NCBI RefSeq assembly: GCF_027943255.1
Contig: NC_072893.1
Coordinates: 28,976,001 to 29,040,000, forward strand
Origin: Anastrepha obliqua
Taxonomy: Eukaryota; Arthropoda; Insecta; Diptera; Tephritidae
Direction: 5' to 3'
Length of the DNA stretch: 64,000 nucleotides
Below the pieces are notes generated by a model. That model had not been told where the DNA came from and did not search any database. It saw nothing but the letters and a program-made list of their open reading frames with translations. Positions 10,980 through 22,894 of this stretch are shown here, in pieces. Position 1 is the first letter of the stretch. Each line of letters starts with the position of its first letter. The position numbers and the translations under genes were made by a program.

Positions 10980-11950
10980 ATTTTATTATTCATTCTTCAA
11001 AATCAATTTCATCCATTTTAACGTAATGTCGCTCCGCTACAATGTATTTATGCCAACCTTTTTGCCATTTCTTGAAGCATAAGCCAAAACGTCCCGGTGT
11101 AATCTTCAAAGAACGTCGCAATTCACGTTGAATATCTTCAATAGATTAAAAGCGGTGTCCCCAGATCGGTCTTCGAGTTTGGCGAATAGCCAAAAGTGAA
11201 TAAGGCATTTGCGGAACCACACGAGTGTAATTTTAGGTGAAAAACTCACGTAGAATTCAATGAAAGAAATTGAATATGTTTGGCTCCAAACGCGGTTTTG
11301 ACTCTTCTGAGCTCCAAATGATTCTGCGAAATTTTTTGAATTGATTGCACTGAAATTCCAAATAAAGGGTGGTTAAGTTTCAAGGGCCGGTGTTGATTTT
11401 GAATAAAATACAATTTTTTTAGGAAATTATTGTCATTTCTCCTTATTATGATAATATTGGTATAGTGCTTTCGGCCTCGGCGGCACACCTCCATCCGATG
11501 GTCCAAATTTTCGATGACGCTAAGTCATAATTGAGGTTCTATGCCGTTAATGTGCCGAATTATCTCATCCTTTAGCTCTTGAATTGTTGCTGGCTTATCG
11601 ACGTACACCTTTTCTTTCAAATAATCCCAAAGAAAGAAGTCCAACGGTGTCGTTGACGTTTAGGTGTGGTACACATTCAACATCGGACCTTGAAATGTAT
11701 ATTGGCAAAGTTTGTAACTTTCAATCGACGACTTTGTTGACGTAGCTGGGCGCTCATCTTCGTTCTCAGCCTTCTTTGAAGTCTGTATGCCACTTATAAA
11801 GATTTTTCTGCTACATAGTCGATTCACCGCAGACTTGCTGCAACATTTTGCGCGTTTTTGAAACCAAAACTTCGAAACTTTATTCTGTAAACCAAATTCA
11901 ATGGAATATCGCGCTCAAGAAAATCGGAGATTGTAAAAATCACAAAAAAA
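10980..11950 (-). mobile_element. Degenerate mariner, split by a DD41D fragment
   Basis: On the minus strand, 11950-11660 resembles the mariner HTH region (KIFISGIQTSKKAENEDERP, then TSTKSS), and 11235-10980 reads as a mariner C-terminus (VVPQMPYSLLAI; IEDIQRELRRSLKITPG; FKKWQKGWHKYIVAERHY). Between them lie a decayed middle part and the DD41D fragment at 11365-11655. Several stops and frameshifts; the catalytic centre is lost. The subfamily cannot be told. Confidence 0.6.
11365..11655 (-). mobile_element. DD41D mariner-like 3' fragment
   Basis: One end is intact: TA at 11363-11364, then AAGGGTGGTTAAGTTTCAAG. On the minus strand the C-terminal transposase block reads TPLDFFLWDYLKEKVYVDKP, then ATIQELKDEIIRHINGIEP and MEVCRRGRKHY. 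The third catalytic Asp (PLDFF) is kept; the rest is gone. The other end is unclear at about 11655. Confidence 0.7.
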
Positions 11951-11955
11951 CATTT

Positions 11956-13892
11956 TTAGCCGCTTAGAGTACACACGCGTAACTTTACAATTAATGATAA
12001 TATTAGCATGAAATTTGGCACAGATACCACTAAAAGTATGTGCTACCTGCATAAATATACAAAAACTTGCCCGCCAAGTTCAAATTAAAAATCGATCTTA
12101 CTTTTTGAACGCAGCGGTTCGTAGTTAAGCCATGCATTAACATTAGTGGGGATTTACTTTTTTTTTTGGAGCAGCGGAAAATCCCAACTAAAGCTCAAAA
12201 ATAACTGTTCTAGTAAATTCTTAACTTTTGAGGTCGTCGAACTGGTCGACTGGAGGAAACATGAAAGTTGATGCATCAAGGTTTTTTCTTCTGAATTTAA
12301 AATTCTAAAATACGCGAACTACTGTTAAGCAGGTTTCAAAAGCAGCCGTCAGTGAAGGGATTTCAGTTATACGAATGGCTTGCACGTAAAACGGAATTCG
12401 TTGTGATGTACAGCCAAGGTTAACATCCTTTAAATTGCAATGTTTGTATGTATGTAGAAATGTAGAATGAACGAATTACTTACTTGAAGCATTCAGATGA
12501 ATGCATGCAAACATCTGTATGTATGCATGTAAATATAAAACGGCTGTGCAGTTGATGAAGCAATGTTTCGATAGCAAAATGGGAGGAAACCAGAGCAAAC
12601 ATCGAAGCAAAAAAGTAAAAACAAAAAAGCGGTGCAACAGTAGAAAAAAAATATAATAAAATGAGAAAAGATTTAAAAACAGGACAGCTTGATAAAAATA
12701 AGTTGAAAAATGTAAAAAAGTCAGCGGCAAGCAAATGCATTGAAATAATTTTACAAAGTCCACAGCAAAAGTATTTTTTTATTTTTATTTATTTTGTTTT
12801 ACATATGTGTATGTATGTATGTAGCTACATATTTTTTGCGCTGATTTTACTTGTTTTTCTGTGCAGCGAAATTTCTTGTTTTACGTACACACATACACAC
12901 ACACATACATACACACAAGCAAACATGCATTGCATTTAAAGAGTTGTGTAGGATCAGTGTGGACTTTGTAGCAAAACAAAAAATGTGTATTCTTGAAATG
13001 TGTTTTTGTTGTTGGTTTTTGTGGACATTGGACGCCGAAAATCGAAAAGTAGCAGCCCAAAAACTGATATCGCTTGCAATTGGCGATGCAGAATTGACAC
13101 TTTTTTCGCCTTCAACTTTCCTGCAGTGTTGCTGTGATTGCTGCGGCTGTTGCGGTTGCATTCGTCTGCCCGCAAAGGCAAAGCAACAACACACAAGTTT
13201 ATGCTTATTGTCATCGCTAGCTTTCTACATTCGCCGCAGCAGCAACGGCAACAGCGGCATGCAAACACACACACACAGACACACACTTCTACAATGCGTT
13301 TATTAATTCGAAATTTGTCGGTCGCGCAGTTAAAACCAATTGATATTCACTTAAAATACTCGCTTATGCATATAAACATTTATTTAAATTTGCATTCTTT
13401 TCACTTCTGCTTTAATTTTAAGTTTAAGATTTGAGTAAATGCCGCAAATCAGAGTTTTTCACAAAGACAGAGATAAAGACATCGGCTTAAATGTGGCGCA
13501 AAAGTAACCACCACACGGGATAAAATATAAATAAAATTAAAAAAATAAATAAATAATCAAATGAAAACAAAAATCGAACCACCCATTACTTATGAGTGAA
13601 AATATCATCAATAAGTTACAACAATAAACCCCCTCCCAAAAACAAAAAAAGTGCTGAAGTGTAAGAAACCAGTTCGACCGTGCACAGCAGGCAGTGAGCA
13701 GTTAACAGCCACAAAAAATCACAACAAAATTATATATATTGTATTGTGGCGCATACTTGAATACATACACACACATATACGCACACAATAAACGCCAGCA
13801 ACTTTTTCTTCCGACTCTCATTGTCGTTGTTATCATCGGCTGTGCGCTGTGCGTTCAAATCATCGTCGCCAAATACGGAAAAGTGTCAAATA
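11956..13892 (+). other. NFAT 5' flank or 5' untranslated region
   Basis: No transposase or LINE match. The part from about 12450 has CA/TG microsatellites (about 12890-12917; 13263-13285), CAG-rich pieces and A-runs, as in long fly 5' leaders. Overlapping ORFs here are low-complexity Cys/His/Thr shadows of CA repeats. From about 13640 it runs without a splice-acceptor-like tract into the NFAT start codon at 13893. The true transcription start is unknown. Confidence 0.35.
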
Positions 13893-14022
13893 ATGCGTTT
13901 CACTTACAATCAGTACAATTATTCCGAATCCGGTTATCGGATTCCGTCCAAGATGCACAACAACAATGCTGGTAATGGTCCAATGGCGGCTGCATATCAA
14001 CATCACCACAGGAGTAATTTTG
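13893..14022 (+). CDS. NFAT: NFAT coding exon 1
   Basis: Encodes 43 codons plus one base, beginning MRFTYNQYNYSESGYRIPSK, then an Asn/Ala stretch and a His cluster ending RSNF. The start is the first ATG in this frame; upstream in-frame sequence is open but has no ATG. A good donor (G/GTAAGC) follows at 14023. The single leftover base pairs with GC at the start of exon 2 to make Gly, so the frame is kept over a 23.6-kb intron. This N-terminal segment is predicted disordered and resembles an N-terminal form of Drosophila NFAT as I recall it. An alternative start in exon 2 is possible. Confidence 0.8.
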
Positions 14023-14279
14023 GTAAGCCGCAGCGCTTCATCTTCTTTCCTTACCTACTTAAATGTGAATTTACTTAATTCGTTTTTCGATCTTTTCTTC
14101 CATATCAGTAATATTTTTATTTGTACGCGTATTATGGCATATATGTATGTATGTATGCCTTTCCAAGAACAGTTATGTGCAAATATATGTACGTATAATG
14201 CGCTTAGTTATATTAAAAAAAATGTGTAGACAATGACTTATTTTAAGTTAATCTGCGTTGTTGTAGGCAATGATAAACC

Positions 14280-14340
14280 TCTGAGTATTTTTCTGCCACA
14301 ATAAAAACGGCGCATAAAGAACCAACTGTCTCTCGGAGGC
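14280..14340 (+). mobile_element. SINE fragment
   Basis: About 60 bp matching the middle of the tRNA-derived SINE (TCTGAGTATTTTTCTGCCA, then TCTCGGAGGCGGC, compared with CCGAGTGCATTTCTGCCATG and TTCGGAGGCGGC at 58950-59010). No head or tail remains. Confidence 0.5.
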
Positions 14341-14385
14341 GGCAAAACACTCTATAAACATATAAAAATTTCAATTTCTTTAGCG

Positions 14386-14790
14386 CCAGCATTTTCCCGA
14401 GTACACGACCTTTTTTATATGATTGAAAAAAAAAAAAATAATAATAATAATATGAAAACTTCTTTAGTCAGTATTTTCCCGGATACACGACCTTTTTTAT
14501 CTGATTGAAAAAAAAAAAAAAAAAAATTAAAATGAAAACTTCTTTAGTCAGTATTTTCCCGGATACTCGACCTTTTTTATATGAATGAAAAAAAAAAAAA
14601 TTACAACAACAAACTAAAATTAATATGAAAACTTCTTTAGTTAGTATTTTCCCGGATACTCGACCTTTTTTATATGAATGAAAAAAAAAAATAAAAAAAA
14701 AAAATAAAAAAAAAAATAAAAAAAAACAACAACAAACAAAAATTAATATGAAAACTTCACGACCTTTTTTACATGAATGAAAAAAAAATT
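14386..14790 (+). repeat. Tandem repeat, 4-5 units of 80-120 bp with A-rich spacers
   Basis: Each unit carries GAAAACTTCTTTAGTCAGTA, TTTTCCCGGATACTCGACC and TTTTTTATATGAATG, then a run of 10-40 A with TAA or CAA interruptions. Units start near 14386, 14453, 14531 and 14627, with a partial one at 14748. The array lies 360 bp inside NFAT intron 1. Unit length varies through the A-run. Confidence 0.8.
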
Positions 14791-14850
14791 ATATAAAAAA
14801 AAAATATTAAAAATCATTGCGAATTTTCACCCACTTTAAGGCTGCGCAAT

Positions 14851-16130
14851 CTGAGGGTTGCCTTTTATATTTTGCGCCTTTGCAGCACTACGTGTGGTGA
14901 ACTGTGATTCGACATTTTCATCGAAAACTTTGGTATTTTTTAGCGTAAACCTACATTTAACGTTTTCTCATACGAGCTTTATTGCTTTTCTTTTCAATGA
15001 GTTGAAAAATGCGTCACGCCCAAAAGACGGAATTAACTCGTGAAAATTTTCGTGCAATGATTTATTACGATTTTCGGTGTGGATTATCGAAAGAGGAGTG
15101 CATTGATGAACTTACATTAACATTTGGCATTGAAGCACTACACTTAGCCACTGTGAAACACTGGTCAAATGAGTTCCCATGGGGCCGTCGATCCTTGCAG
15201 TATGCATTTCGCGAGGGCCGTCCAAAAATGAATGTTGTGCTTGTGCAAGACCTTAATTGATAACGCAAGATCGTCATGTGACATATCGCAAGATAGAGAC
15301 ATATTTAGGCCTAAGTGGGTAGATCTTTTGCAACGCTATCAACGTGCTTCTTAAACCAGTTGCCAGCTTGGCGATACGAAGAGACTTAATATTGCATGAA
15401 CAGAACGTCAAGCAGATTTGTTCTCATTGGAAACCGCATAATTTGGCAATTTGCCCAAAAAGCGGTTCGTGTCGATTGGTGTAAAGAAATGTTGAAGAAA
15501 TTCAGCCGCGGTGGTTTAAAACACGTCTATGACGTCGTAACAGGTGACGAATGTTGCACCTGAGTCGGGAACGAAACAGCAAATGACTGGGTGTTCCAAG
15601 ATGAAACAAAATTTATCGCGGAACAAGAACCTCAACGCAAGTGGTCGCCTGTTTTTTCGGAAAATCTGTTCATGTCGCTAGAGAAACATAAAAAAGACAA
15701 TTCTGAGTGTTATGCAAACATTTTTTTACCAGAAGTTTTCAGAGAATTATGGAAAACCAACCGCCAAGAACGGATCGTTCTTCACCAAGGCAATGCGAGC
15801 TGCCATGTATCGGCTCACACAAGAGAGTTTTTCAACACTTAAAATATCGAATTAATGGGTTATCCGTCGTACAGCTCAGATTTGGTACCTAATGATTTCT
15901 TTTTCTTCCCTAAGATTAAAAAAAATGCGAGGTTGACGTTTTTCAACGCCTAAAGAAATTGTGGAAGCTTTTAAACAGCTCGTTCTGAAGATATCCACTT
16001 TTAAGTGGCAAAAGTGCTTTGAAAATTGGCGAATGCATTTTTGAAAAGCAATAAAGCCATTTTAATTTTTATTTTACTGTCTCTTCATTATTGGGCGCAA
16101 ACTATGATATGAAAGGCAATTTCCGTAACA
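14851..16130 (+). mobile_element. Mariner (DD34D) element, near full length, dead
   Basis: Ends: GAGGGTTGCCTTTTATATTT at 14852 and an inverted match (AAAGGCAATTTCC) near 16120; the same terminus (GAGGGGTGCCTTTTATATTT) starts the mariner at 63059. Transposase pieces on the plus strand: LTRENFRAMIYYDFRCGLSK (15030-15090, HTH), EGRPKMNVV, KARVDWC-like and VTGDE-like remnants (15460-15550), and 15591-15840 with NRQERIVLHQGNASCH. The second catalytic Asp is Gly (HQGNAS), and stops and frameshifts are frequent. C-terminal remnants end near 16045. Confidence 0.8.
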
Positions 16131-16224
16131 CAAAAATTGAAGATAGGGAAAATCGGATAGTACCTTGGGATATAACATAAAAAATTACCACAACTTTGTG
16201 AGGTATTCTTTCGGCCGTGCCCTA

Positions 16225-16680
16225 GCCATCAGATGCGCTGCAATTTAACAAACCGCAGGAAATTTTCGACTTGTAGGGATTCCTCTAGCTCGTTATTATA
16301 TCTGATGTGATAGAAACCATTTTCCTCTCGTGCTGGATCCAGTATTCTTCTTTCCAATAAGCCTACTTGTGGTACTGTATCTGATTTCAGTGTCCACGTT
16401 TCACATCCATTGTTGCGACTGGTCGAATCAGTTTTTTATATATTTTGATTTTCGATCTTCTACTCAAAAGTTTAACGTGGACAAAATATACCCCGTTTGC
16501 AGCCTGCCCACGGTCTTGGGAAGCAATCGCTGTACCATCCGTTCTACTGAGAAGCATTACTAGATATTTAATTTGATCCACGGTCTCGAATTTATGATCA
16601 CCAATTGTAACGTCTGCTGCTCTTCTCAAAGTGTTAAGTCTTGCGAGGTATTTCGTTTTGCTTTAATTGATCTTTAATCC
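16225..16680 (-). mobile_element. RTE-like LINE fragment
   Basis: The minus strand encodes part of a reverse transcriptase C-terminal region: AADVTIGDHKFETVDQIKYL, then RGQAANGVYFVHVKLLSRRS and KIKIYKKLIRPV, then after frameshifts WKEEYWIQHERKMVS and NPYKSKISCGLLNCSASDG. The order and motifs (QIKYL, KIKIYKKLIRPV) fit the same LINE type as that at 1-163. Several stops, no 3' tail, no ends. Confidence 0.65.
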
Positions 16681-17119
16681 AAACATAACAAAACTGATTT
16701 AAAATATAAACGTTATCTTAAATTGTATTTAGTTTTGACAATGGAAGTTTTGAATATCATTAAAAAAACACTCTCGAAATTATACGTCGATAATCGAAAC
16801 ATCAACCCTAGAGTAGTCGCGCTCATCAGTGGTGTCACATCATTATTGGATGCTCTCAAGCAAAATATTTTCTGGTGCACTTAAATAGCTTTTTAAAACG
16901 CTGGTTATAATACTTTTAGAAGCAAGTGGAGGCGCAATTGATTGGGTGAATCATTTGACAGTTAAAATAGTGCGTTCCGCTCCGAAAATGACATTTGTCA
17001 CATTTATAAAAACTTGTATTTCCTTCTGCCTGGCCTTCTCATTTCCTTTCTGGCTTGACTGTTGTGAGCAGCACACATTTCTACCAAAGTTTGTTGCTGG
17101 AATGACAGCCTTTAGTTGA

Positions 17120-19199
17120 ATATAAAGTACTAGCAAACCCGGCCCCCTTCGCTGGGCACACTAAAATAGAATAGATACGGTTTAGAACAGAAAATATATG
17201 GTTTTCATTTTATTTATTTCTTTATTCTTTATTCAAGCGCTTTGGCATAAACAATATTTTTTGTTTTTCTATTTGTTTTTGAGTAAATATAAAATATAAA
17301 TTGAAAATCAGAAAAAAGAAGATTGTTTTTAAGGGGGTCTTCTACCGTCGCGCCTTAATCTCGGGCCTATTTTTGGGAATTAATTACAAAGCAACCACTT
17401 GAGATAATGAAATCAGATTTTTTTTATTTAATTTGCACAAGTTTGCACTATTTAAAAATATATTTTTCAAATCGAATTCTTTGGCCCTGTGTCCTTGAAC
17501 CGTCCTCGAGGTTGCCCTTGTAAAAATGTCCTAGGCGACTTTGTGGCACGCGATCGACCATTTTACTTATCTGAAATCAAAAAAATTTTTTTTTTATCAT
17601 AAAGTGTAGCGTTGGCTATGTTTTCCCAGTGGCGATTTTAAATATTTTGAAATTTGTAAAAAATGCGTGATTTAAAAAAAAAAGTTTGAAAATTTCCTCT
17701 TTTTTTTACACTTTAGAGGCCCGCAAAATTAAACTAATCAAAAATTGAAAAAAGTGGTCTGGGAAAACATAGCGAGATGTTCACTGAATAACTGGAAAAA
17801 AGATGGAATGAATTCGACAAATATTTATAGTAGATGTGTGACCAGAAAGTTGAAAAAAGTCAACTTTCGGGAAAAGGCGTTTAAAGATAAAGAAACGCTC
17901 GAAAATGCCACGCGCATGCATGTATTCTCCCCTAAATGCTCATGAAGGAACATGTTTTTCATAAAACCCTCTTTATAGCATACTCTTAACATTAGTAGCT
18001 TTTAAAAAATCTAAAAAAAAAAAAATCGATTTTTTCAAACCGTGACGGTAGAAGCCTTAAATTTCAAATCAACGCATATGAATAAACAATCGTCTTTTTT
18101 CCTGATCATCCATGAATTTTTCGTTTCAATTTATATGTTTTATTAAGCATTGGAGCTTTTTTAACCATTATCCATTTATATTTTTCAAAAAAAAAAAAAA
18201 ACGAAAAAAATTGTTTTTTCCACGAACACATAATTTCATTCGGATTTCACATTAAATTCTCAAACTTCGTAAGAAATTATTCACTGTTCCAAAATCCACT
18301 CCAAAAAAATTCACAAACAATTTTTACATGTTGCACTTACGTTTTTTCCTTATGGCATCCAAATCAGAAAGAAATATTGACACATTGTAACTCACACTGT
18401 CAATTTGACAGTTCAGTTCCGCCCCAAGCGTCAAAAAAGTAAGCGACATTATGACTGGCTCAAAAGAACGCTGTACCCGTTGCCAGTGCTCCGAATTACA
18501 ACCAAACTTTACGGAACCCATTTTCAATACTTACTTAACAATGTGCGTAAGTTTGGTTTAATTCGGTGCAAAGACACGGCGGGTCCACGTTTTGGCATAT
18601 ATTTCGAGACCCTAGTCATCAATAGGTATGAAAATTACCCCGTATTAAAGCACTTTCATTTGATACCCATATTATACATACACAACCAAAGGTTACCCGG
18701 GTACACGTTTTGACCTATATCTCAAGACCCCGGTCACGTAGCGGCATGAAAAATACTCTGTACTAAGGCATTCACCAACAGCTTCAATTTGATATCCATG
18801 TTGTACAAACACATTCTAGGCTCCACGTTTTGGTCTCTATCTCGAGCCCTATCCACCAATAGGTATCCAAACTATACGGAAACCATCTTCAATACCTTCT
18901 TAACAATGTGTGTAAGTTTGGTTTAATTCGGTGCAGACACGGCCGGTTAGCGAACACACACAAAAAGTTGACTTTATTTTATATATAAGATTTTTTTCAG
19001 TTTCTGTCCGAAAAATCCAAATATCTTACGGAACCCTATTTTTTTCCAAAATAATATGTAATCCATGTTACTCGCGGATAATGTAGTTTTCGAATGGTGA
19101 AAGAATTTTTAAAATCGGTCCAGTAGTTTTTGAGCCTATTCGTTACAAACAAACAAACAAACAAACAAAGTTTTCCTCTTTATAATATTAGTATAGATG
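17120..19199. repeat. Composite dispersed repeat with internal tandem units
   Basis: It starts near TACTAGCAAACCCGGCCCCC (17126) and ends with an (AAAC)n tract and TATAATATTAGTATAGATG (19142-19199), end sequences typical of a common insect dispersed repeat. At about 18590-18960 there are diverged units with ACACGTTTTG, TATCTCGAGACCC-like and TTGATACCCATATTATACAT motifs, a pattern abundant in tephritid genomes. A TTAA-flanked MITE (17333-18056) lies inside. I cannot assign a class; a non-autonomous non-LTR element is one option. Confidence 0.4.
17333..18056. mobile_element. TTAA-flanked MITE with G-run ends, member 1
   Basis: TTAA at 17329-17332 and 18057-18060 flank a 724-bp unit with inverted ends GGGGGTCTTCTACCGTCGCG (left) and GGCTTCTACCGTCACGG (right, inverted). 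An internal inverted pair surrounds GCTATGTTTTCCCAG (about 17610) and CTGGGAAAACATAGC (about 17758). The 66-codon ORF at 17745-17945 has no recognisable domain. A TTAA target suggests piggyBac-like transposition, but the G-run ends are not the usual CCC-type. Confidence 0.65.
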
Positions 19200-19201
19200 T
19201 A

Positions 19202-20940
19202 TTGGGTATGGGATAAGTTTCCGTCCTTTCTTAGCAAAATTTACGAGTTATTTAAACAATTAAATACAGTAGATTCTTTTTTTATGCGGTTTTGAAATAG
19301 TGCGGTTTTTTTTAAATTAAAAAATGCATGTCGACCTATGGGGAATTGTACACTAATACTAAGCAAAAACTCATCACACATTATATCAAAAATGCTAACC
19401 TTACAAGTATGGAATGGCCTGCATCACCATCCAGATCAGACGTGTACATTTCCTCAAGTGACGGAAGTGATTTTACGCCAAATCCTAAACGAATGCGCAA
19501 CATGCGGGTATTGTCTGATTCTATTTCTGACGATGTAAATTTCTGACGTTTCTTAAATAAAGATATAATTTTCAAAAATACAATTTTTTGTTTATGCGAT
19601 TTTATTTAATTATTTCAGATTCATGCGGTCTATGGAACGTATCTATAGTTATAATATGGGACTAATACCCTTTTTATGCGATTTCATTACATTATTTCAG
19701 ATTTATGCGGTTCTTAGCACTTTTGAAACGTATCTATAGTTTTACTATAGAACTGGTAGTTTTTTTTATGCTGTTTCTTGCGGAACGTACCTATATACCG
19801 CATAAAAACAGAATCTACTGTAATACACGATATTATGTGAAGTATGCGCCATTAGAGGCTACAGCTTTACTCCATCTTTTAGGTAGCATACGGATTTCTC
19901 TGACGAAAAATTCGAGTTCTTTTGACTTGATCCATTCGTTGAGCCAGTTTGCGATGCTCTCGTGAACTGCTCTCCAATAAGAGTTGACTGACTGCATTGA
20001 TCGGAACAGATAGTAGCCTGAAGGTGCAATGTCTGGGGAATACGGCGGTGAGGAAAGATTTCCCAATTCCCAATATTTCTGGACCGATTTAGCAACGTGA
20101 GGCTCGATTCAAACGCATTAGCAGCAGTAGGCAGCTATCGCCAGTGTCGGTTTCAGATGGTTTAAGGAGTTCCTAATAGATGACACCTTTCTGATCCCAC
20201 CAGATGCACAACATAACCTTTGAAGCATGGATATTTGTTTTTCGCTGTCGATGGGCCTGGTTCACCTGGCAGGCTCCAACATTTTCGACGCTTAAGGTTA
20301 TCATAATAGATCAGAATAGAATTTTGATTTTTTGATGAATAGATTTTTCATCGCCAGTGACTATGCGATGAAGAAAACCTTTTCTTTTCTGTAGTTCAAG
20401 AAGCATCTCACACGTCACCAAATGTCTCTTTATATCCTCTCTCCCAATTGATGTGGCACCCAGTTACCTGCTTTCTGGACTAGTCCGATCGCGTGCAAAC
20501 GTTTACCGTTGATCGTATACGGTTGATTTTTCAACATCCAACTCTTTAGATAAATCAATTTTCGGTGCCTCTTTGCGATCTTCATCACTCACGTCGAAAT
20601 TGCCACTTTGGATGCGTCGAAACAACTCTTAACAAGTCGTATTTGATGGAGCGTGATTTCTGAAAATATTGATCAATTAACGACACGTTTCAGCTGCACT
20701 TTTCTTTAAAAGGTAATAATGAAGGATGACTTCCCGCAAATGCTGTTTTTTTCGGGACGAACATAGACAGTTTTGAAGTCAGATAAAAAAGGATCTTTAC
20801 GCTTCAAACGAATGCCAACTACTGCGATCGAGACCTCACATATACACCTTCAAATCACCAGTATATTATTCGAGCTAACACAAAAATAGTATCAGCAGCC
20901 ACCACTTTTACGAGGGCGGAAACTGATTCGCATACCCAAT
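19202..20940 (-). mobile_element. Mariner (DD34D) element interrupted by a pogo-type MITE
   Basis: Ends TTGGGTATGGGATAAGTTTC (19202) and, inverted, ATTGGGTATGCGAATCAGTT (20940), next to TA on both sides. Transposase pieces on the minus strand: HLREVILHYYLLKKSAAETC (about 20740, HTH), SGNFDVSDEDRKEAP, then PPYSPDIAPSGYYLFRSM (about 20040) and EFFVREIRMLPKRW (about 19890). The third catalytic Asp is Gly (APSGYY). There are many stops. A 554-bp MITE sits at 19267-19820, within the 3' UTR side of the element. Confidence 0.8.
19267..19820. mobile_element. pogo/Tigger-type MITE
   Basis: 554 bp bounded by inverted CAGTAGATTCTTTTTTTATG and CAGTAGATTCTGTTTTTATG, with TA duplications at 19265-19266 and 19821-19822. 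The CAGTAGATTC terminus and TA target fit pogo-like elements. Subterminal motifs GAACGTATCTATAGTT and TTATGCGGT recur three to four times. A 72-codon ORF (19328-19546), Ser/Asp-rich near its end, may be the remnant of a transposase C-terminus; this is inference. Confidence 0.75.
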
Positions 20941-20965
20941 TAATACGGATCATTCCAATGACGTA

Positions 20966-22124
20966 CAGGGTGACAGGTGTCTGTTTGGGTAGGGATCGAC
21001 CTCTTTTGTATCGATTTCTTGTTTATTTTGCACCTGCAACAATGTGGAAACCTGATGTGTGATACTCACCAGGTTATTGAAAACTTTGTCTCTGTCTTGA
21101 ATTGGAACTCGCAATTGGCTCGATCAAAGAAGACTGTTCAAGCGTAAAAAAACGATAATTGGCTTTAAGGAACCAAATATAATATTATACTTTGTAAACA
21201 CTGTTTCATTGCCAAGCAAATACTCGACGAATGTCTGTGCATACACAAATAGCTTTTTTTCCAACTACTGCTAAAAGGTGCTAAACTGAAATTCGAGCGC
21301 CAATTGCTAATTCTAACAAAACAATCTAGTTTTATCCAAACAAATGTGCTACTTTTTTATTGTTGTTTGCTTTTTTTTTTGTAAATCGAACGTGAGCACT
21401 TTGTAATGCGAAGCATTTTCATCGCTTCTACCCTTCAGTTCCTCATGAGGGTGACTAACGTCTGGTGGCAGTGTTTAGATTTTGCAATGACACGAGTAAC
21501 AATATCGTGAATAAGACTGATCTAATAATAGTAATAATAATCACTTTTTTTTGCGAATGAGGGGCTCAAAATAACTCATACATCATCGAAACCGACCTTG
21601 CAGCCATAGTATCTCCCGTTTACGCTCTTCTTTGTTTCGAACCGTCGCGCACTCTGCAACCGCTTTCGCATTGCTTCCGAGTGTGTTCCATATTTCTCAT
21701 TCCAAAGTCTGTATCTATACATACAGAGATACGGTGCGGTAGACAATCAAAACTGTCAAAGTTGCCGTTCGTTGTACCGCTGCTAGGAGCCTTCATCTGT
21801 GATTTACCTGCATTTGAGCTCCGTATAAACGGAAAAAGTCTCATTTCATAGGTATATACCTGGTAACTCGCGAACTAATGAGTAGAGTATCATGAAATTT
21901 TAACAGCTGTCTTTTTAAAGTTAGTACTAACTGAAAAAGAGGCGGCTCTAGCTTTATTACACTTATGTTTGGCCCGTAACTATTCAGCCTATGTTTATTC
22001 ATTACAAATTTCAAAGAATTCAATTAAACTCTTGCAAAAAGAAGGGGGAAAAAATTATATTAAAAAATAAAAATAAAATATTTATGCTCGCTCGGCATTA
22101 GTTGGTAGTATTTGGCCCACCCTG
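20966..22124. mobile_element. Possible TA-flanked element, unclassified
   Basis: TACAGGGTG at 20964-20972 and an inverted CACCCTGTA ending near 22126 are flanked by TA. The matching arms are only about 8-9 bp and I recognise no transposase between them. Short ORFs (e.g. 21620-21844 minus) carry no motif. It may be a decayed mariner-like element or chance. Confidence 0.25.
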
Positions 22125-22894
22125 TACATGCATGTTTACTTGAACGTAATTTGATTATCACCGCGTACACGTGGCATTGCGGAATTCGAATTTCACAGAT
22201 AAACTTTTCTCTATTTACTATAGTGCTTTAAAATTATTCTGAAATAACACGAACTATTTGCTTTACTTAAATTGTCAGCTACTCTGAATGTGTTGGTAGT
22301 GTCTCGTCTCTTAGAATAAATTTAGAAGTGTTGTTTGTATGTTCATCGCCAGAACTTGTCGATTGATGTTATGCTTTATGCTCTTCCACTTTTCGCATCA
22401 TTACTGGCTACTTACTGCGTGTGTAGGTCGTCTACACAGGCGACACAGAGAGTGTAAGACTGGGCAAAATTTGCGATTTTGAAATTTAACTTTTTCTCGT
22501 GATTGTTGAGAATATAAGATAATAAGTTGTGAAATGCGCAGGCCAGCCACAAAAGGTATTTAGACTTCAAGCACCGAAACGCTAAACAGCACAGACAAAA
22601 ACAAAACAAAAAAAAAACAATCCTAATGCGACGCGCCCATAAACATATCACATGGTTGGTTAATAAGCCGTAATATCTAAAAATGGTGCTGCGCAACACG
22701 CGCGTACATATGTCTGTGTGGCTGTATGTTGGGTAAAATGAATTGCACCCAACAAAGAAAGGGTTTCTAGTTTTTGTATACCGCGAGCTCTTCATGAACT
22801 TTAAATTTAGGCTCACAGCTGCATGCAGTGTTTTTCAGGAAGAGCTATAGCCACCATCAAAGAAGTAGTCGGCTAGCTGCTTACTGGTACAAAG

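Noticed and set aside
12476..13434. Many overlapping ORFs of 60-150 codons on both strands
   Set aside because: They translate CA/TG microsatellites and A-rich DNA into Thr/His/Cys or Phe-rich peptides. The pattern fits non-coding 5' flank.
16741..16884. Small ORF starting MEVLNIIKKTLSKLYVDNRN
   Set aside because: Only about 47 codons, no family recognised, and no splice or regulatory context.
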